From Actinomadura violacea (GTDB taxonomy: Bacteria > Actinomycetota > Actinomycetes > Streptosporangiales > Streptosporangiaceae): 64,000 nt of DNA. The position numbers and the translations under genes are program-made. Positions within the stretch are counted from its first letter, which is position 1. The number at the start of each line of letters is the position of its first letter. The notes below the pieces were generated by a model, which was given only the letters and a program-made list of their open reading frames with translations, made no database searches and was not told the origin of the DNA. Below, piece after piece: positions 15,177 through 23,536 of the stretch. The stretch is taken from NCBI RefSeq assembly GCF_017573465.1, contig NZ_JAGEPF010000014.1:240375-304374 (forward strand), in the 5' to 3' direction.

Positions 15177-16580
15177 GTGGCTGTGAGTCTGCGCCTTTAC
15201 GACACCGGTACCCGTAGCGTCCGCACGTTCGAGCCCCTGGAAGAGGGCCGCGTGGGGATGTACGTGTGTGGTGCGACGCCGCAGGCTTCACCGCACATCG
15301 GGCATCTCCGGTCCGGTGTCATCTACGACGTGCTGCTGCGGTGGCTGCGGGCGTCCGGCTACGAGGTGACGTTCGCGCGGAACGTCACCGACGTCGACGA
15401 CAAGATCATCGCGGTGTCGGCGGAGCGGGGCGTGCCGTGGTTCGCGGTCGCCGAGGGCAACCAGCGGGTCTTCACGCAAGGCTATGACCTGCTCGGATGC
15501 CTGCCGCCGACGATCGAGCCGCGCGCCACCGGGCACGTCCCGGAGATGATCGTGCTGATCCGGCGGCTGATCGAGAAGGGGCACGCCTACACCGCGGCCG
15601 GCGACGTGTACTTCGACGTGAAGTCGTGGGCCGACCACTACGGCGAGCTGTCGAACCAGCGGCTGGAGAACATGCGGCCGACGGGCGACACCCCGAACGA
15701 GGACGCCAAGCGCGACCCGCGCGACTTCGCGCTGTGGAAGGGCGCCAAGCCCGGCGAGCCCGCCTGGGAGACGCCGTGGGGCGACGGGCGGCCCGGCTGG
15801 CACCTGGAGTGCTCGGCGATGGCGACCAAGTACCTCGGCCCCGTCTTCGACATCCACGGCGGCGGCGTCGACCTGATCTTCCCGCACCACGAGAACGAGA
15901 TCGCCCAGTCCCGCGCGGCGGGCGACGGGTTCGCGCGGTACTGGCTGCACAACGGGCTGCTGACGGTCGACGGCGAGAAGATGAGCAAGTCGGTCGGGAA
16001 CGTGGTGCTGCTGCCCGACCTGCTCGGGAGGGCCCGTCCGGCGGAGATCCGCTACTACCTGGCCTCGGCGCACTACCGGTCGCTGATGGACTACACCGAC
16101 GCGGCGCTGGCCGAGGCGGTGTCGGCCTACCAGCGCATCGAGGGGTTCGTGACGCGGGCGAGCGAGGTCGTCGGCGCGGGGGAGCCCGCAGGGGCGGTGC
16201 CCGAGGCGTTCGCGGACGCGATGAACGACGACCTGGGCGTCCCGCAGGCCCTCGCGACGCTGCACGAGACCGTCCGGGAGGGCAACAGCGCGCTGGCGGC
16301 CGGCGACGAGGACGCGGTCCGCGGGCACCTGGCGGCCGTCCGGGCGATGGCGGGCGTGCTGGGCCTCGACCCGCTGTCGGAGCAGTGGAGCCTGACCGGC
16401 GGCGACGACCTGCGCCCGGTGGTGGACGCCCTGGTCGCGGTGGCCCTGGAGCAGCGGCAGGCGGCGCGGGCCCGCAAGGACTACGCGTCCGCCGACGCGA
16501 TCCGCGATGGGCTCTCCGCCGCGGGGATCGTCGTGGAGGACACCCCGCACGGCGCCCGCTGGGAGCTGAAACGCGACTGA
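15177..16580 (+). CDS. cysS: Cysteinyl-tRNA synthetase
   Basis: A 467-residue class I synthetase charging tRNA-Cys. The HIGH-type motif is PHIGHLRSG and the KMSKS loop is KMSKSVGN. The zinc ligands lie in YVCGAT, HLECSAM and FPHHENE. The C-terminal helical part includes ARKDYASADAIRDGL, typical of CysRS. Two GTG codons (15177 and 15183) could start it; the second gives the common N-terminus SLRLYDTGTR. In related genomes cysS follows ispF directly; here about 7.9 kb lies between. rlmB follows in the same direction. Confidence 0.96.
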   Translation: MAVSLRLYDTGTRSVRTFEPLEEGRVGMYVCGATPQASPHIGHLRSGVIYDVLLRWLRASGYEVTFARNVTDVDDKIIAVSAERGVPWFAVAEGNQRVFTQGYDLLGCLPPTIEPRATGHVPEMIVLIRRLIEKGHAYTAAGDVYFDVKSWADHYGELSNQRLENMRPTGDTPNEDAKRDPRDFALWKGAKPGEPAWETPWGDGRPGWHLECSAMATKYLGPVFDIHGGGVDLIFPHHENEIAQSRAAGDGFARYWLHNGLLTVDGEKMSKSVGNVVLLPDLLGRARPAEIRYYLASAHYRSLMDYTDAALAEAVSAYQRIEGFVTRASEVVGAGEPAGAVPEAFADAMNDDLGVPQALATLHETVREGNSALAAGDEDAVRGHLAAVRAMAGVLGLDPLSEQWSLTGGDDLRPVVDALVAVALEQRQAARARKDYASADAIRDGLSAAGIVVEDTPHGARWELKRD

Positions 16581-16715
16581 TCCGGCCGCGACACTGGCCG
16601 CGGCGGATAAAATGGGATGTTCGCGGGCGCCCGCATGTGCGCGCCCCGGAGTTTTCTCAGCCGCCCGACAGCCGCGAGGGCGAGCACGCAATCGTCGCGA
16701 GGGGCGTACCGAACA

Positions 16716-17633
16716 ATGGCCAAGCGCAAGGGCAAGGGTCCCACCCCCAAGGCCGAGGACCGGCACTGGCACGGCAAGCGGCAGAAGGCGCGCGCCGTCA
16801 AGAGCGCGAAGCGCACCGGCACCCAGACGATGGGGCCGGGCGGGCGCCCGCGCACGGGTGAGGGCCGTCCGGCCTCGGCGGGGCGTCCGGCGGGGGCGCG
16901 CCGCGCGAACGGCGAGGTCCCCGAGCTGGTCACCGGCCGCAACCCGGTCGTGGAGGCGCTGCGCGCCGGGGTGCCGGGCAGCACGCTGTACGTGTCGTCG
17001 GGCACCGACGAGCGGGTCCGCGAGTCGATCCAGCTGGCCGCCGACCGCGGCATCCCGCTGCTGGAGACCGGCAAGAACGAGATGGACCGGCTGACCGACG
17101 GGGCCGTCCACCAGGGCATCGCGCTGCAGGTCAAGCCGTACCGGTACGCGCATCCCGACGACCTGCTCACCGGTACGTCCCCGCTGATCGTCGCGGTGGA
17201 CGGGATCACCGACCCGCGCAACCTCGGTGCGATCGTCCGGTCCGCGGCGGCGTTCGGCGCGACCGGCGTGGTGGTGCCGGAGCGGCGCGCGGCGGGCGTG
17301 AACGCGGGGGCGTGGAAGTCGTCCGCCGGGACGCTCGCGACGATTCCGGTGGCGCAGGCCACGAACCTGTCGCGGCAGCTGAAGGCGTACCAGAAGGCCG
17401 GCTGCTTCGTCGCGGGCCTGGACGCGCGCGGCGGCGTGACGGTCGCCGACATGGAGATCGCGAACGGCCCGTTCGTGCTGGTCGTGGGCTCGGAGGGCAA
17501 GGGCCTGGGCCGGCTCGTCGCCGACACCTGCGACATGCTCGTGACGATCCCGATGCCGGGCAAGGCGGAGTCGCTGAACGCGGGCGTGGCCGCCGGGATC
17601 GCGTTGTACGAGGTCAGCCGCCTGCGCTCCTGA
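16716..17633 (+). CDS. rlmB: 23S rRNA (guanosine-2'-O)-methyltransferase RlmB
   Basis: A 305-residue SPOUT methyltransferase. A very basic N-terminal tail (about 1-65, Lys/Arg/Gly-rich) is the usual actinomycete RNA-binding extension. It is followed by the L30e-like substrate domain (ELVTGRNPVVEALRAG) and the knotted SAM domain. The SPOUT motifs are DGITDPRNLGAIVRSAAAFG, VVGSEGKGLGRLV and IPMPGKAESLNAGVAAGIA. ATG 16716 gives the family start MAKRKGKG; the longer reading from 16617 lacks support. It follows cysS, as in other actinomycetes. Confidence 0.94.
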   Translation: MAKRKGKGPTPKAEDRHWHGKRQKARAVKSAKRTGTQTMGPGGRPRTGEGRPASAGRPAGARRANGEVPELVTGRNPVVEALRAGVPGSTLYVSSGTDERVRESIQLAADRGIPLLETGKNEMDRLTDGAVHQGIALQVKPYRYAHPDDLLTGTSPLIVAVDGITDPRNLGAIVRSAAAFGATGVVVPERRAAGVNAGAWKSSAGTLATIPVAQATNLSRQLKAYQKAGCFVAGLDARGGVTVADMEIANGPFVLVVGSEGKGLGRLVADTCDMLVTIPMPGKAESLNAGVAAGIALYEVSRLRS

Positions 17634-17643
17634 CCGCTTCCCC

Positions 17644-17673
17644 GGCCCCGGCGCTCTCGAAGCCGCCGGGGCC
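17644..17673. terminator. Terminator between rlmB and convergent sulfotransferase
   Basis: A 10-bp GC stem (17644-17653 with 17664-17673) with a 10-base loop lies between two convergent genes. Confidence 0.6.
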
Positions 17674-17682
17674 CGGGACCCG

Positions 17683-18321
17683 TCAGGAGGCGGCGCCGCC
17701 CAGGCGTTCCTTCAGCATGGCGGTGAACTCGGCGCGGTCGTTGCTGCGCGGGTACGGCTCGTCCGGGACGGGGACGCCGAGGAACGCGCAGAGCGGGTCC
17801 CATCCCTGGGCGGCCTCGAATTCCAGGAGCCGCCCGGACGGGATCTCGCGGCGCACGGCCTCGTTGTGCCGGTTGAACGTCGCGATCGCGTGGTCCCTGT
17901 CGAAGCGGCCGCCGAGGACGCCCTTCCAGACGATGGCGTCGGCGACGTCGCGCATCTCGGCGACCTCCGCGGGCGCGCCGTCCAGGTCCGCGTTGTGCGA
18001 CTGGAAGATGGTGGCCTGCGCGCTCTGGTACCAGCGTTCGGGGTCGCGGACGGTCAGGACGACCTTCGCATCGGGGTAGTGGCGGACGAGTTCGCGCCAG
18101 TACGCGGCGCCGGGCCAGTCGACGGTGGCGCGGTAGCCGTCGTAGACGCGGTCCCAGTCGGGGGTTTGCGATTCGGCGACCTCGCGCCATAGGCCGATCT
18201 GTGCGGGGTCCTCGAACAGGGCCTTCATGTGGTGGCAGGGGCCGAAACCGAGCCGTTCCAGGGCGGTCCGCAGGGAGAGCGTGCCGGTCCGGCCGAATCC
18301 GACGCCGATGACCTGAAGCAA
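17683..18321 (-). CDS. Sulfotransferase family protein
   Basis: A 212-residue protein of the short Sulfotransf_4 type. The N-terminal GVGFGRTGTLSL is the PAPS 5'-phosphosulfate loop, and VVLTVRDPERWYQSA matches the 3'-phosphate-binding segment. These enzymes transfer sulfate from PAPS to an acceptor; the acceptor cannot be read from sequence. I chose the TTG at 18321 because GAGAGGAG lies upstream and the protein then begins at LLQVIGVGFGRTGT, as homologues do; another TTG at 18381 would add 20 low-quality residues. It stands alone, convergent with rlmB and divergent from the DMT exporter. Confidence 0.82.
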   Translation of the reverse strand: MLQVIGVGFGRTGTLSLRTALERLGFGPCHHMKALFEDPAQIGLWREVAESQTPDWDRVYDGYRATVDWPGAAYWRELVRHYPDAKVVLTVRDPERWYQSAQATIFQSHNADLDGAPAEVAEMRDVADAIVWKGVLGGRFDRDHAIATFNRHNEAVRREIPSGRLLEFEAAQGWDPLCAFLGVPVPDEPYPRSNDRAEFTAMLKERLGGAAS

Positions 18322-18461
18322 GGGGAGCTCCTCTCGATCGGTTGCCGAAGCCAGCGTCGGCCCGCCGGTGGACCCCTGCAAGGGACACGTTCCGTGCCCG
18401 GCCGACAGTCCAAGGTCACGGATGCGCCGGAGTGACGCACATCACTCCATTACCGCAAATA

Positions 18462-18525
18462 ATCTCAACGTTCAGAGGATTGACGGTCATGTAACTCGCA
18501 TGTTGTCATCTCAACGTTGAGATGA
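18462..18525 (+). promoter_or_regulatory. Paired operators flanking a putative promoter
   Basis: A perfect 20-bp palindrome TCATCTCAACGTTGAGATGA lies at 18506-18525. Its half-site ATCTCAACGTT recurs at 18462-18472, 46 bases upstream, in an imperfect palindrome. Between them TTGACG at 18480-18485 could be a -35 element. Such dyads are typical of MarR/TetR-type repressors, but no regulator gene lies beside it. Confidence 0.65.
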
Positions 18526-18544
18526 TCAGTGAAGGGCGAACCAG

Positions 18545-19429
18545 ATGACCGCCATCGCGGCACCCCGGCCTCTGCGCAACCGCTACGCCGCCGACCTCGG
18601 CCTCGCCGCGCTCGCGCCCGCCAGCTGGGGCACCACCTACGTCGTCACCACCACGCTGCTGCCCGACGGCCGCCCCCTGCTGGCCGCAACGATGCGCGCC
18701 CTGCCCGCCGGGCTCGTGCTGCTCGCCGCCAACCGGCGCCTCCCCAAGGGCTCCTGGTGGTGGAAGTCCGCCGTCCTCGGCGTCCTCAACTTCGGCGCGT
18801 TCTTCCCGCTGATCTTCTTCGCCGCCTACCGGCTGCCCGGCGGCGTCGCCGCCACGATCGGATCCGTCCAGCCGCTGGTCGTCGCCGTCCTGTCGCTGCT
18901 GGTCCTGCACGCTCGCCCCGCCCGCGCCGTGCTCTACTCGGCCATCGCCGGGACCGGCGGCGTCGCGCTGCTGACCCTCACCGGTGACGCCCGCCTCGAC
19001 CCGCTCGGCATCGCCGCCATGCTCACCGCGACGTCGCTGATGGCCACCGCGATCGTGCTGGCCAAGAAGTGGGGGCGGCCCGAGTCCCCGATCGTCATGA
19101 CGGGCTGGCAGCTCACCGTCGGCGGGCTCGTCCTCGCCCCGTTCACGCTCGCCTTCGAAGGCGTCCCCACGTCCCTGACCGGCCAGAACGTCCTCGGATT
19201 CGTGTACCTCGGCGTCATCGGAACCGCCATCGCGTACGCGCTGTGGTTCCGCGGCATCGACCGGCTGCCGCCCACCTCGGTGTCGCTGCTCGGCCTCACC
19301 AACCCGATGGTCGCGACCCTCGCCGGCCTGCTGATCCTCGGCCAGACCCTCACCGGCTGGCAGATCGTCGGCTTCACCGTCGCGCTCGGCGCCCTCGTCG
19401 CCGGCCAGGCCTTCAACCGCCGATCATGA
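18545..19429 (+). CDS. EamA/DMT-superfamily exporter
   Basis: A 294-residue membrane protein with ten predicted helices in two EamA repeats of about 140 residues, the layout of drug/metabolite transporters such as RhtA and YdcZ relatives. The first repeat contains APASWGTTYVVTT, and the second ends with GLTNPMVATLAGLLILGQ. Substrate unknown; amino acids or toxic metabolites are common for the family. It has two operator dyads just upstream (18462-18525). Its stop overlaps the convergent sigma-factor gene by six bases. Confidence 0.85.
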   Translation: MTAIAAPRPLRNRYAADLGLAALAPASWGTTYVVTTTLLPDGRPLLAATMRALPAGLVLLAANRRLPKGSWWWKSAVLGVLNFGAFFPLIFFAAYRLPGGVAATIGSVQPLVVAVLSLLVLHARPARAVLYSAIAGTGGVALLTLTGDARLDPLGIAAMLTATSLMATAIVLAKKWGRPESPIVMTGWQLTVGGLVLAPFTLAFEGVPTSLTGQNVLGFVYLGVIGTAIAYALWFRGIDRLPPTSVSLLGLTNPMVATLAGLLILGQTLTGWQIVGFTVALGALVAGQAFNRRS

Positions 19430-20602
19430 CCCCTCGCTCCGCAGCACGCCGAGGCGCCGCCGCTCCAGGAACGCGATCTCGACCTCGTCCCCGGTGCGCG
19501 TGAGCGCCTCGCCGTAGGCCGCGGCGGCCTCCCCGTCCCGGCCCGACCGCCGCAGCAGATCCGCACGAACCGCATGGAACAGGTAATAGCGGCCGAGATC
19601 GAGCTCCTCGACCAGGGGAAGCGCCGCGTCCACCCCCTCGACCTCGGCCACCGCCACCGCCCGGTTCAGCGCCACCACCGGGCTCGGCGCCACCGCCATG
19701 AGCTGGTCGTACAACGCCAGCACCTGCCGCCAGTCCGTCGGCGGACGGCTGTGCACCGCGTTGATCGCCGCCTGGATCTGGTACGGCCCCGGACGGTTCC
19801 GCCGCAGGCACCACCGCACCAGCCCCCGCCCCTCCTCCGCCAGCGCCCCGTCCCACAGCCCCGGATCCTGATCGGCGAGCAGCACCAGCTCACCGCCCCG
19901 CACCCGCGCCGCCCGCCGCGACTCCACCAGCAGCATCAACCCCAGCAGCCCCCGCACCTCCGGCTCGTCCGGCAGCAGCTCCAGCAGCACCCGGCCCAGC
20001 CGGATCGCCTCCGCCGCCGGCCCCTCCCGCCGGTACCCCTCGTTGAACACCAGGTAGACCACCGCGAGGACCCCCGCCAGCCGCCCCGGAAGCTTCTCCG
20101 CTTCCGGCACCCGGTACGGGACCCGGGCCTCCCGGATCCGCGCCTTCGCCCGCACCAGCCGCTGCGCCATGGTCGCCTCCGGCACCAGGAACGCCCGCGC
20201 GACCTCCGCCGTCGACAACCCGCCCACCATCCGCAACGTCAACGCCACCCGCGCCGCCATCCCCAGCACCGGATGGCAGCACGTGAACAGCAGCCGCAAC
20301 CGGTCGTCGCCCACCGCCGGCTCCGCCTCCGCCGGACCCCTCAGCAGCGCCGCCTGCGCATGCTTGCCCGGACGCGCGCCCTCCCGCCGCAGCCGGTCGA
20401 CCGCCCGGTTCCGCGCCGTCGTGATGATCCACCCCGCCGGGCTCGGCGGCGGCCCGTCCACCGGCCACCGCCGCAGCGCCTCGGCGAACGCGTCCTGCAC
20501 GGCCTCCTCCGCGACGTCCAGATCCCCGAACGCCCGCACGAGCACCGCCACCGCGCGCCCGTGCTCCTCCCGGAACGCCCGCTCGACGTCGTCAGCAGTC
20601 AC
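19424..20602 (-). CDS. ECF42-type RNA polymerase sigma factor
   Basis: A 392-residue sigma factor. Region 2 is in the first 80 residues, and region 4 includes LSTAEVARAFLVPEATMAQR. It has the long helical TPR-like C-terminal domain typical of ECF42, with the hallmark LVFNEGYRR and ALNRAVAVAEVEG segments. It ends conventionally, unlike the fused paralogue at 12977. GTG 20602 overlaps the stop of the DGPF gene by 11 bases, and that gene in turn touches the reductase gene, giving a three-gene operon. The putative ECF42 promoter at 21561-21589 suggests autoregulation. Confidence 0.92.
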   Translation of the reverse strand: MTADDVERAFREEHGRAVAVLVRAFGDLDVAEEAVQDAFAEALRRWPVDGPPPSPAGWIITTARNRAVDRLRREGARPGKHAQAALLRGPAEAEPAVGDDRLRLLFTCCHPVLGMAARVALTLRMVGGLSTAEVARAFLVPEATMAQRLVRAKARIREARVPYRVPEAEKLPGRLAGVLAVVYLVFNEGYRREGPAAEAIRLGRVLLELLPDEPEVRGLLGLMLLVESRRAARVRGGELVLLADQDPGLWDGALAEEGRGLVRWCLRRNRPGPYQIQAAINAVHSRPPTDWRQVLALYDQLMAVAPSPVVALNRAVAVAEVEGVDAALPLVEELDLGRYYLFHAVRADLLRRSGRDGEAAAAYGEALTRTGDEVEIAFLERRRLGVLRSEGS

Positions 20603-20939
20603 CCTGGAAGGGTCGCACCTCCACCGGCAGCCCCGTCACCCGCGAATACCGCCCGGCCCACCACAGCGCCTCGTCCTGGGTCTCCATCTTCACGATCGTC
20701 AACCCGCCGATGTGCTCCTTGCCCTCGGTGTACGGACCGTCCGTCGCGACCACGTCATCGCCCTGGACCCGCACCACCGCGCTGTCCCCCGGCTCCTGCA
20801 GCGGGCACCCGAACACCCACGCCTCCGAGAGCTCCAGCTCCCGCCGGATCTCCCCGAGCTGCGCCATCACCTTCTCCAGCTCCTCCGGAGGCGGCTTCTC
20901 GCCCACGGGCTGGATGATGTTGAACACGTACCGCTTCAT
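20592..20939 (-). CDS. DGPF/YCII-related protein of second ECF42 module
   Basis: A 115-residue YCII-fold protein with the motif ATDGPYTEGKEH, the Phe of DGPF being Tyr here. It is the regular partner of ECF42 sigma factors. It overlaps the sigma gene downstream by 11 bases and the reductase gene upstream by four (ATGA), so translation is coupled through the operon. The ATG at 20939 gives the expected MKRYVFNII start. Confidence 0.88.
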   Translation of the reverse strand: MKRYVFNIIQPVGEKPPPEELEKVMAQLGEIRRELELSEAWVFGCPLQEPGDSAVVRVQGDDVVATDGPYTEGKEHIGGLTIVKMETQDEALWWAGRYSRVTGLPVEVRPFQGDC

Positions 20940-21511
20940 GCGTCCTCCAGTTTCCGATAGGTCGCGATGACGACCCCCGTCGTCGTCGTGACGGTGCCCA
21001 CCAGCCGCAGATTCTCCGAGAACCCCGCGAACAATCGCCGCCCCGTCCCCAGCACCACCGGATGGATCAGCAGCAGGTACTCGTCCACGAGCCCCAGCCG
21101 CGCCAGCGACCGGACGAGCTCCCCGCTGCCGTGCACCGTCAGCCCCTCCTCCCGCTCCTTGATCCCCGCGACCGCCCCGGCGTCGTCCACGAGCACCGAG
21201 TTCTCCCACGGCAGCGGCTCCCGCAGCGTCCGCGACACGACGTACTTGCGCGTCCGGTTCAGGACCTCGGTGTACGGGTTGTCCTTCCGCCCGGGCCACA
21301 CCCGGTGGAAGTCCTCGTACGTCCGCCGGCCGAGCAGGATCGCCCCGCCACCGCCCATCCGCTTGCCCATCTCGGCGGCCATGACCTCGTCATTCCCGGG
21401 AATCCCCCAACCACCGTGCGGGAACCCGTCCCGTTCGTCCTCGTCCGCCCGCCCGGGCGCCTGCATCACCCCGTCGAGCGTCACGTTCTCCACCACAGTC
21501 AACTTCCCCAC
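20936..21511 (-). CDS. Dihydrofolate reductase/RibD C-terminal family protein
   Basis: A 191-residue protein of the RibD_C/DHFR-like group. It begins MGKLTVVENVTLDGVMQAPG, a common start for this family, and contains a nucleotide-binding segment (LLGRRTYEDFHRVWP) and LVDEYLLLIHPVVLGTGRRLF. These proteins bind NADPH and reduce pterin- or flavin-like substrates; the true substrate is unknown. It is the first gene of an operon with a DGPF protein and an ECF42 sigma factor, and the likely direct target of the promoter at 21561-21589. Confidence 0.87.
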   Translation of the reverse strand: MGKLTVVENVTLDGVMQAPGRADEDERDGFPHGGWGIPGNDEVMAAEMGKRMGGGGAILLGRRTYEDFHRVWPGRKDNPYTEVLNRTRKYVVSRTLREPLPWENSVLVDDAGAVAGIKEREEGLTVHGSGELVRSLARLGLVDEYLLLIHPVVLGTGRRLFAGFSENLRLVGTVTTTTGVVIATYRKLEDA

Positions 21512-21560
21512 GAGCCGACCTCCTCACCCACGGCCGGCCCGGCGCCGACCCCTCACCCCC

Positions 21561-21589
21561 TACACGAACGCCGTGCCCCCGAATCGACA
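21561..21589 (-). promoter_or_regulatory. ECF42-type promoter of reductase-DGPF-sigma operon
   Basis: On the minus strand TGTCGA (21589-21584) is followed after 17 bases by CGTGTA (21566-21561), about 50 bases before the reductase start. The -35 sequence, spacer length and distance to the gene match the element at 12539-12566. Confidence 0.55.
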
Positions 21590-21611
21590 CCGGCACCGCG
21601 GAATCTTCGAC

Positions 21612-21911
21612 CTACCCCCGCGCCCGCTGAACCAGCAACGGCACCAGCCGCTCCCGCCACGTCGGCAGATGGACGGACCCGCTGGACATCCCGCCGTGCG
21701 CGAACTCCTCCCGATATACGGACTCCTCCTGAGCCGTCCTCAGATCCACCCCCACCACCGCGCGAAAGGCGTCGAGCAGCAACCCCTCGACCTCGCCCGC
21801 CTCCGTCGGCACAGGCGTCCCCCGCAGACGCTCCTGAAGTACGTCCCACACATACGGATCCCCCCGAAGCCCCCACTGCTTCGGCCGCTCTTCGAACAAC
21901 TGATTCATCAT
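21612..21911 (-). CDS. Small uncharacterised protein in immunity-like cluster
   Basis: A 99-residue (or 98-residue) soluble protein beginning MMNQLFEERPKQWGLRGDPYVWD. Similar proteins, with the pattern 'LFE.RP..WGLRGDP', occur as single small genes in many actinomycetes, with no known function. Two adjacent ATG codons (21911, 21908) follow GAGGG. It is divergent from a SUKH-domain gene and part of a cluster of immunity-like genes, so a role in toxin immunity is possible but unproven. Confidence 0.65.
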   Translation of the reverse strand: MMNQLFEERPKQWGLRGDPYVWDVLQERLRGTPVPTEAGEVEGLLLDAFRAVVGVDLRTAQEESVYREEFAHGGMSSGSVHLPTWRERLVPLLVQRARG

Positions 21912-21970
21912 CACGCCCTCATGGTCCCCCAAGGCCGACCGCCGCCGAACTGTCGTGGACGACTGCCATC

Positions 21971-22495
21971 ATGAGCCGCGTGACGGACCAAGAAGTGCTG
22001 AAGCTGGTAGCCGAGCGCGTACTCCAGGACGGCGAACCGCCCCGCGCCACCAGCGAGCAGATCAAGGAGGCAGAGGCCGCCCTCGGCGTCCCGCTGCCTC
22101 CTCTCCTGTCACGCCTTTACCGGGAGATCGGGAACGGCGGTTTCGGCCCCGACTACCAACTCCTGCCCCTCACCGGCTCCCCAAGCTGCACTGCTGCCTA
22201 TGAAGCCGAACGAGCCACCGGCCATTGGCCCGCTGGCGTCCTGCCGATCCTCGACTGGGGCTGCGGCATGTACGCGGCGGTCGACTGCACCGTCCCTCAA
22301 GCACCCGTCCTGCTCTTCGAGCCCAATGCCGTGGCGGACGACTGGACGCACGCCTGGTTCCAGGACGCCGAAAGCCTCTCCGCCTGGCTCGAAACCTGGC
22401 TGTCCGGAACAGCCTGGTACGAGGAAGAAGCCGCAATGAGCGAAGACTTCACCGGCCCACAACCATGGCCCGAAGCCGAACGACGCCTGAGCTGA
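21971..22495 (+). CDS. SMI1/KNR4 (SUKH) family protein
   Basis: A 174-residue SUKH-fold protein. The N-terminal helix with 'ATSEQIKEAEAALGVPLPP' and LYREIGNGGFGPDY is the SUKH signature, followed by LPILDWGCGMYAAVDC and a C-terminal WLETWLSG helix. SUKH proteins are often immunity proteins against contact-dependent or polymorphic toxins, binding many unrelated toxin nucleases. No toxin gene is present nearby. ATG 21971 gives the family start. Confidence 0.85.
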   Translation: MSRVTDQEVLKLVAERVLQDGEPPRATSEQIKEAEAALGVPLPPLLSRLYREIGNGGFGPDYQLLPLTGSPSCTAAYEAERATGHWPAGVLPILDWGCGMYAAVDCTVPQAPVLLFEPNAVADDWTHAWFQDAESLSAWLETWLSGTAWYEEEAAMSEDFTGPQPWPEAERRLS

Positions 22496-22502
22496 GAACT
22501 GC

Positions 22503-23004
22503 TCACCCCTCGAAGCCCGCAGCAGGAACAAGCCCTTGAACGAACGACCGAAAGTCGGCTGCCAGCAAGAAATCGGTCTCCAGGTCGGCGTCGATCCAGA
22601 TGACCGGCGGCTCGCGTCGCCGCTCGTCCGCCCGGTAGTCCAACGCGATCCACCAGTGCCCGTCCCCCCGACAAGAGGACGACCGGCGAGGGCAACCCCC
22701 ACTCCTCGACCAGGTACGCGGTGTCCAGGAGAGACAACATCCCTTCACGCCGCCCGATCCCGAACAACTCGTTCAGCGAAACATAGCCGTCCGCCCAAGA
22801 GTTCGGCCGGCCGACCGGAAAGGCGTTCCAGCAATCGGCCACCGCACCGCCGTTCCGAACCCTCAAAAGATCGAGCAACGCAGAAGGAAGCCTCACGCCC
22901 AAGAGACTCTCGGCCTCCTCGATCGCCTCTTCGGTCAAGGCCGGCTGAACGCCGTAGTCACCGGCTCCCCAGAACGAGGCTTTGACGTCATCGAACAAGG
23001 CCAT
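22503..23004 (-). pseudogene. SMI1/KNR4 (SUKH) gene with +1 frameshift in a G-run
   Basis: The first frame runs from ATG 23004 through a normal SUKH N-terminus (ALTEEAIEEAESLLGVRLP, LRVRNGGAVADCWN) to VVLLSG. The rest of the domain continues in the next frame as GDGHWWIALDYR, a highly conserved SUKH motif, to a stop at 22503. The switch falls on six consecutive Gs of the coding strand (Cs at 22664-22669). Five Gs would restore a full 166-residue protein. This is either a recent mutation, a sequencing error in the homopolymer, or a contingency site. It is convergent with the intact SUKH gene. Confidence 0.8.
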
Positions 23005-23527
23005 GAGCGCGGATGCTACGCGCTCAACCCCAGATCGGCGCAGTAAGTTGCCTCCAGGCGAAGCACACCGACGCTTCCACACACCCGCGGACTACCGCGA
23101 TGCGGCAAGCGACCCGAACACGGACGTTCGGACACTCGCACATCTCGCCGAGTGTCCGTATCCGTTCGTGTGGCAGGCCCTGGCCTCCAACCTGCGCACA
23201 CCCGCCCAGGTCCTCCTCGAACTGTGTTCCCAACGCGACAGCGCATGGAACGACAACCGGCTCCTGCGCCTTATCGCCGAGCACCCGAACGCAGATCGCG
23301 AAGTGCTCCTCAAGGTGCTGGCCGAACTCGAAGCTCTTCTGCTGACCTCAACGAGCCGCCCCTACGCCGCCGTGCTCGCACTCGCCGTCCGACAAGAACT
23401 AGAGCCGGACGAGCTACAGCGGCTGGCCACATTGCCCGGCGCGTCAGCACGCATGCGAACCGGCCTAAGGCGCCGCCTAACCGCACGCCCGCAAATCGCC
23501 CAGCTCGCCCCAAGACGGGCGGGTTAA
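23003..23527 (+). CDS. Uncharacterised protein with LRV-like helical repeats
   Basis: About 174 residues. The central part has repeated helical units of the leucine-rich-repeat-variant type: ASDPNTDVRTLAHLAECP, LASNLRTPAQVLLELCSQ and IAEHPNADREVLLKVLAEL. This pattern is common in uncharacterised actinomycete proteins near SUKH genes. The start is uncertain: ATG 23003 collides with the divergent SUKH start at 23004, so a downstream TTG (near 23047) may be used. The C-terminus is Arg-rich. No catalytic motif. Confidence 0.6.
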   Translation: MSADATRSTPDRRSKLPPGEAHRRFHTPADYRDAASDPNTDVRTLAHLAECPYPFVWQALASNLRTPAQVLLELCSQRDSAWNDNRLLRLIAEHPNADREVLLKVLAELEALLLTSTSRPYAAVLALAVRQELEPDELQRLATLPGASARMRTGLRRRLTARPQIAQLAPRRAG

Positions 23528-23536
23528 GGTGACCCA

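Noticed and set aside
19574..20917. Plus-strand frame opposite the second ECF42 sigma gene
   Set aside because: It is His/Arg/Pro/Gln-rich antisense of a sigma factor; no start context.
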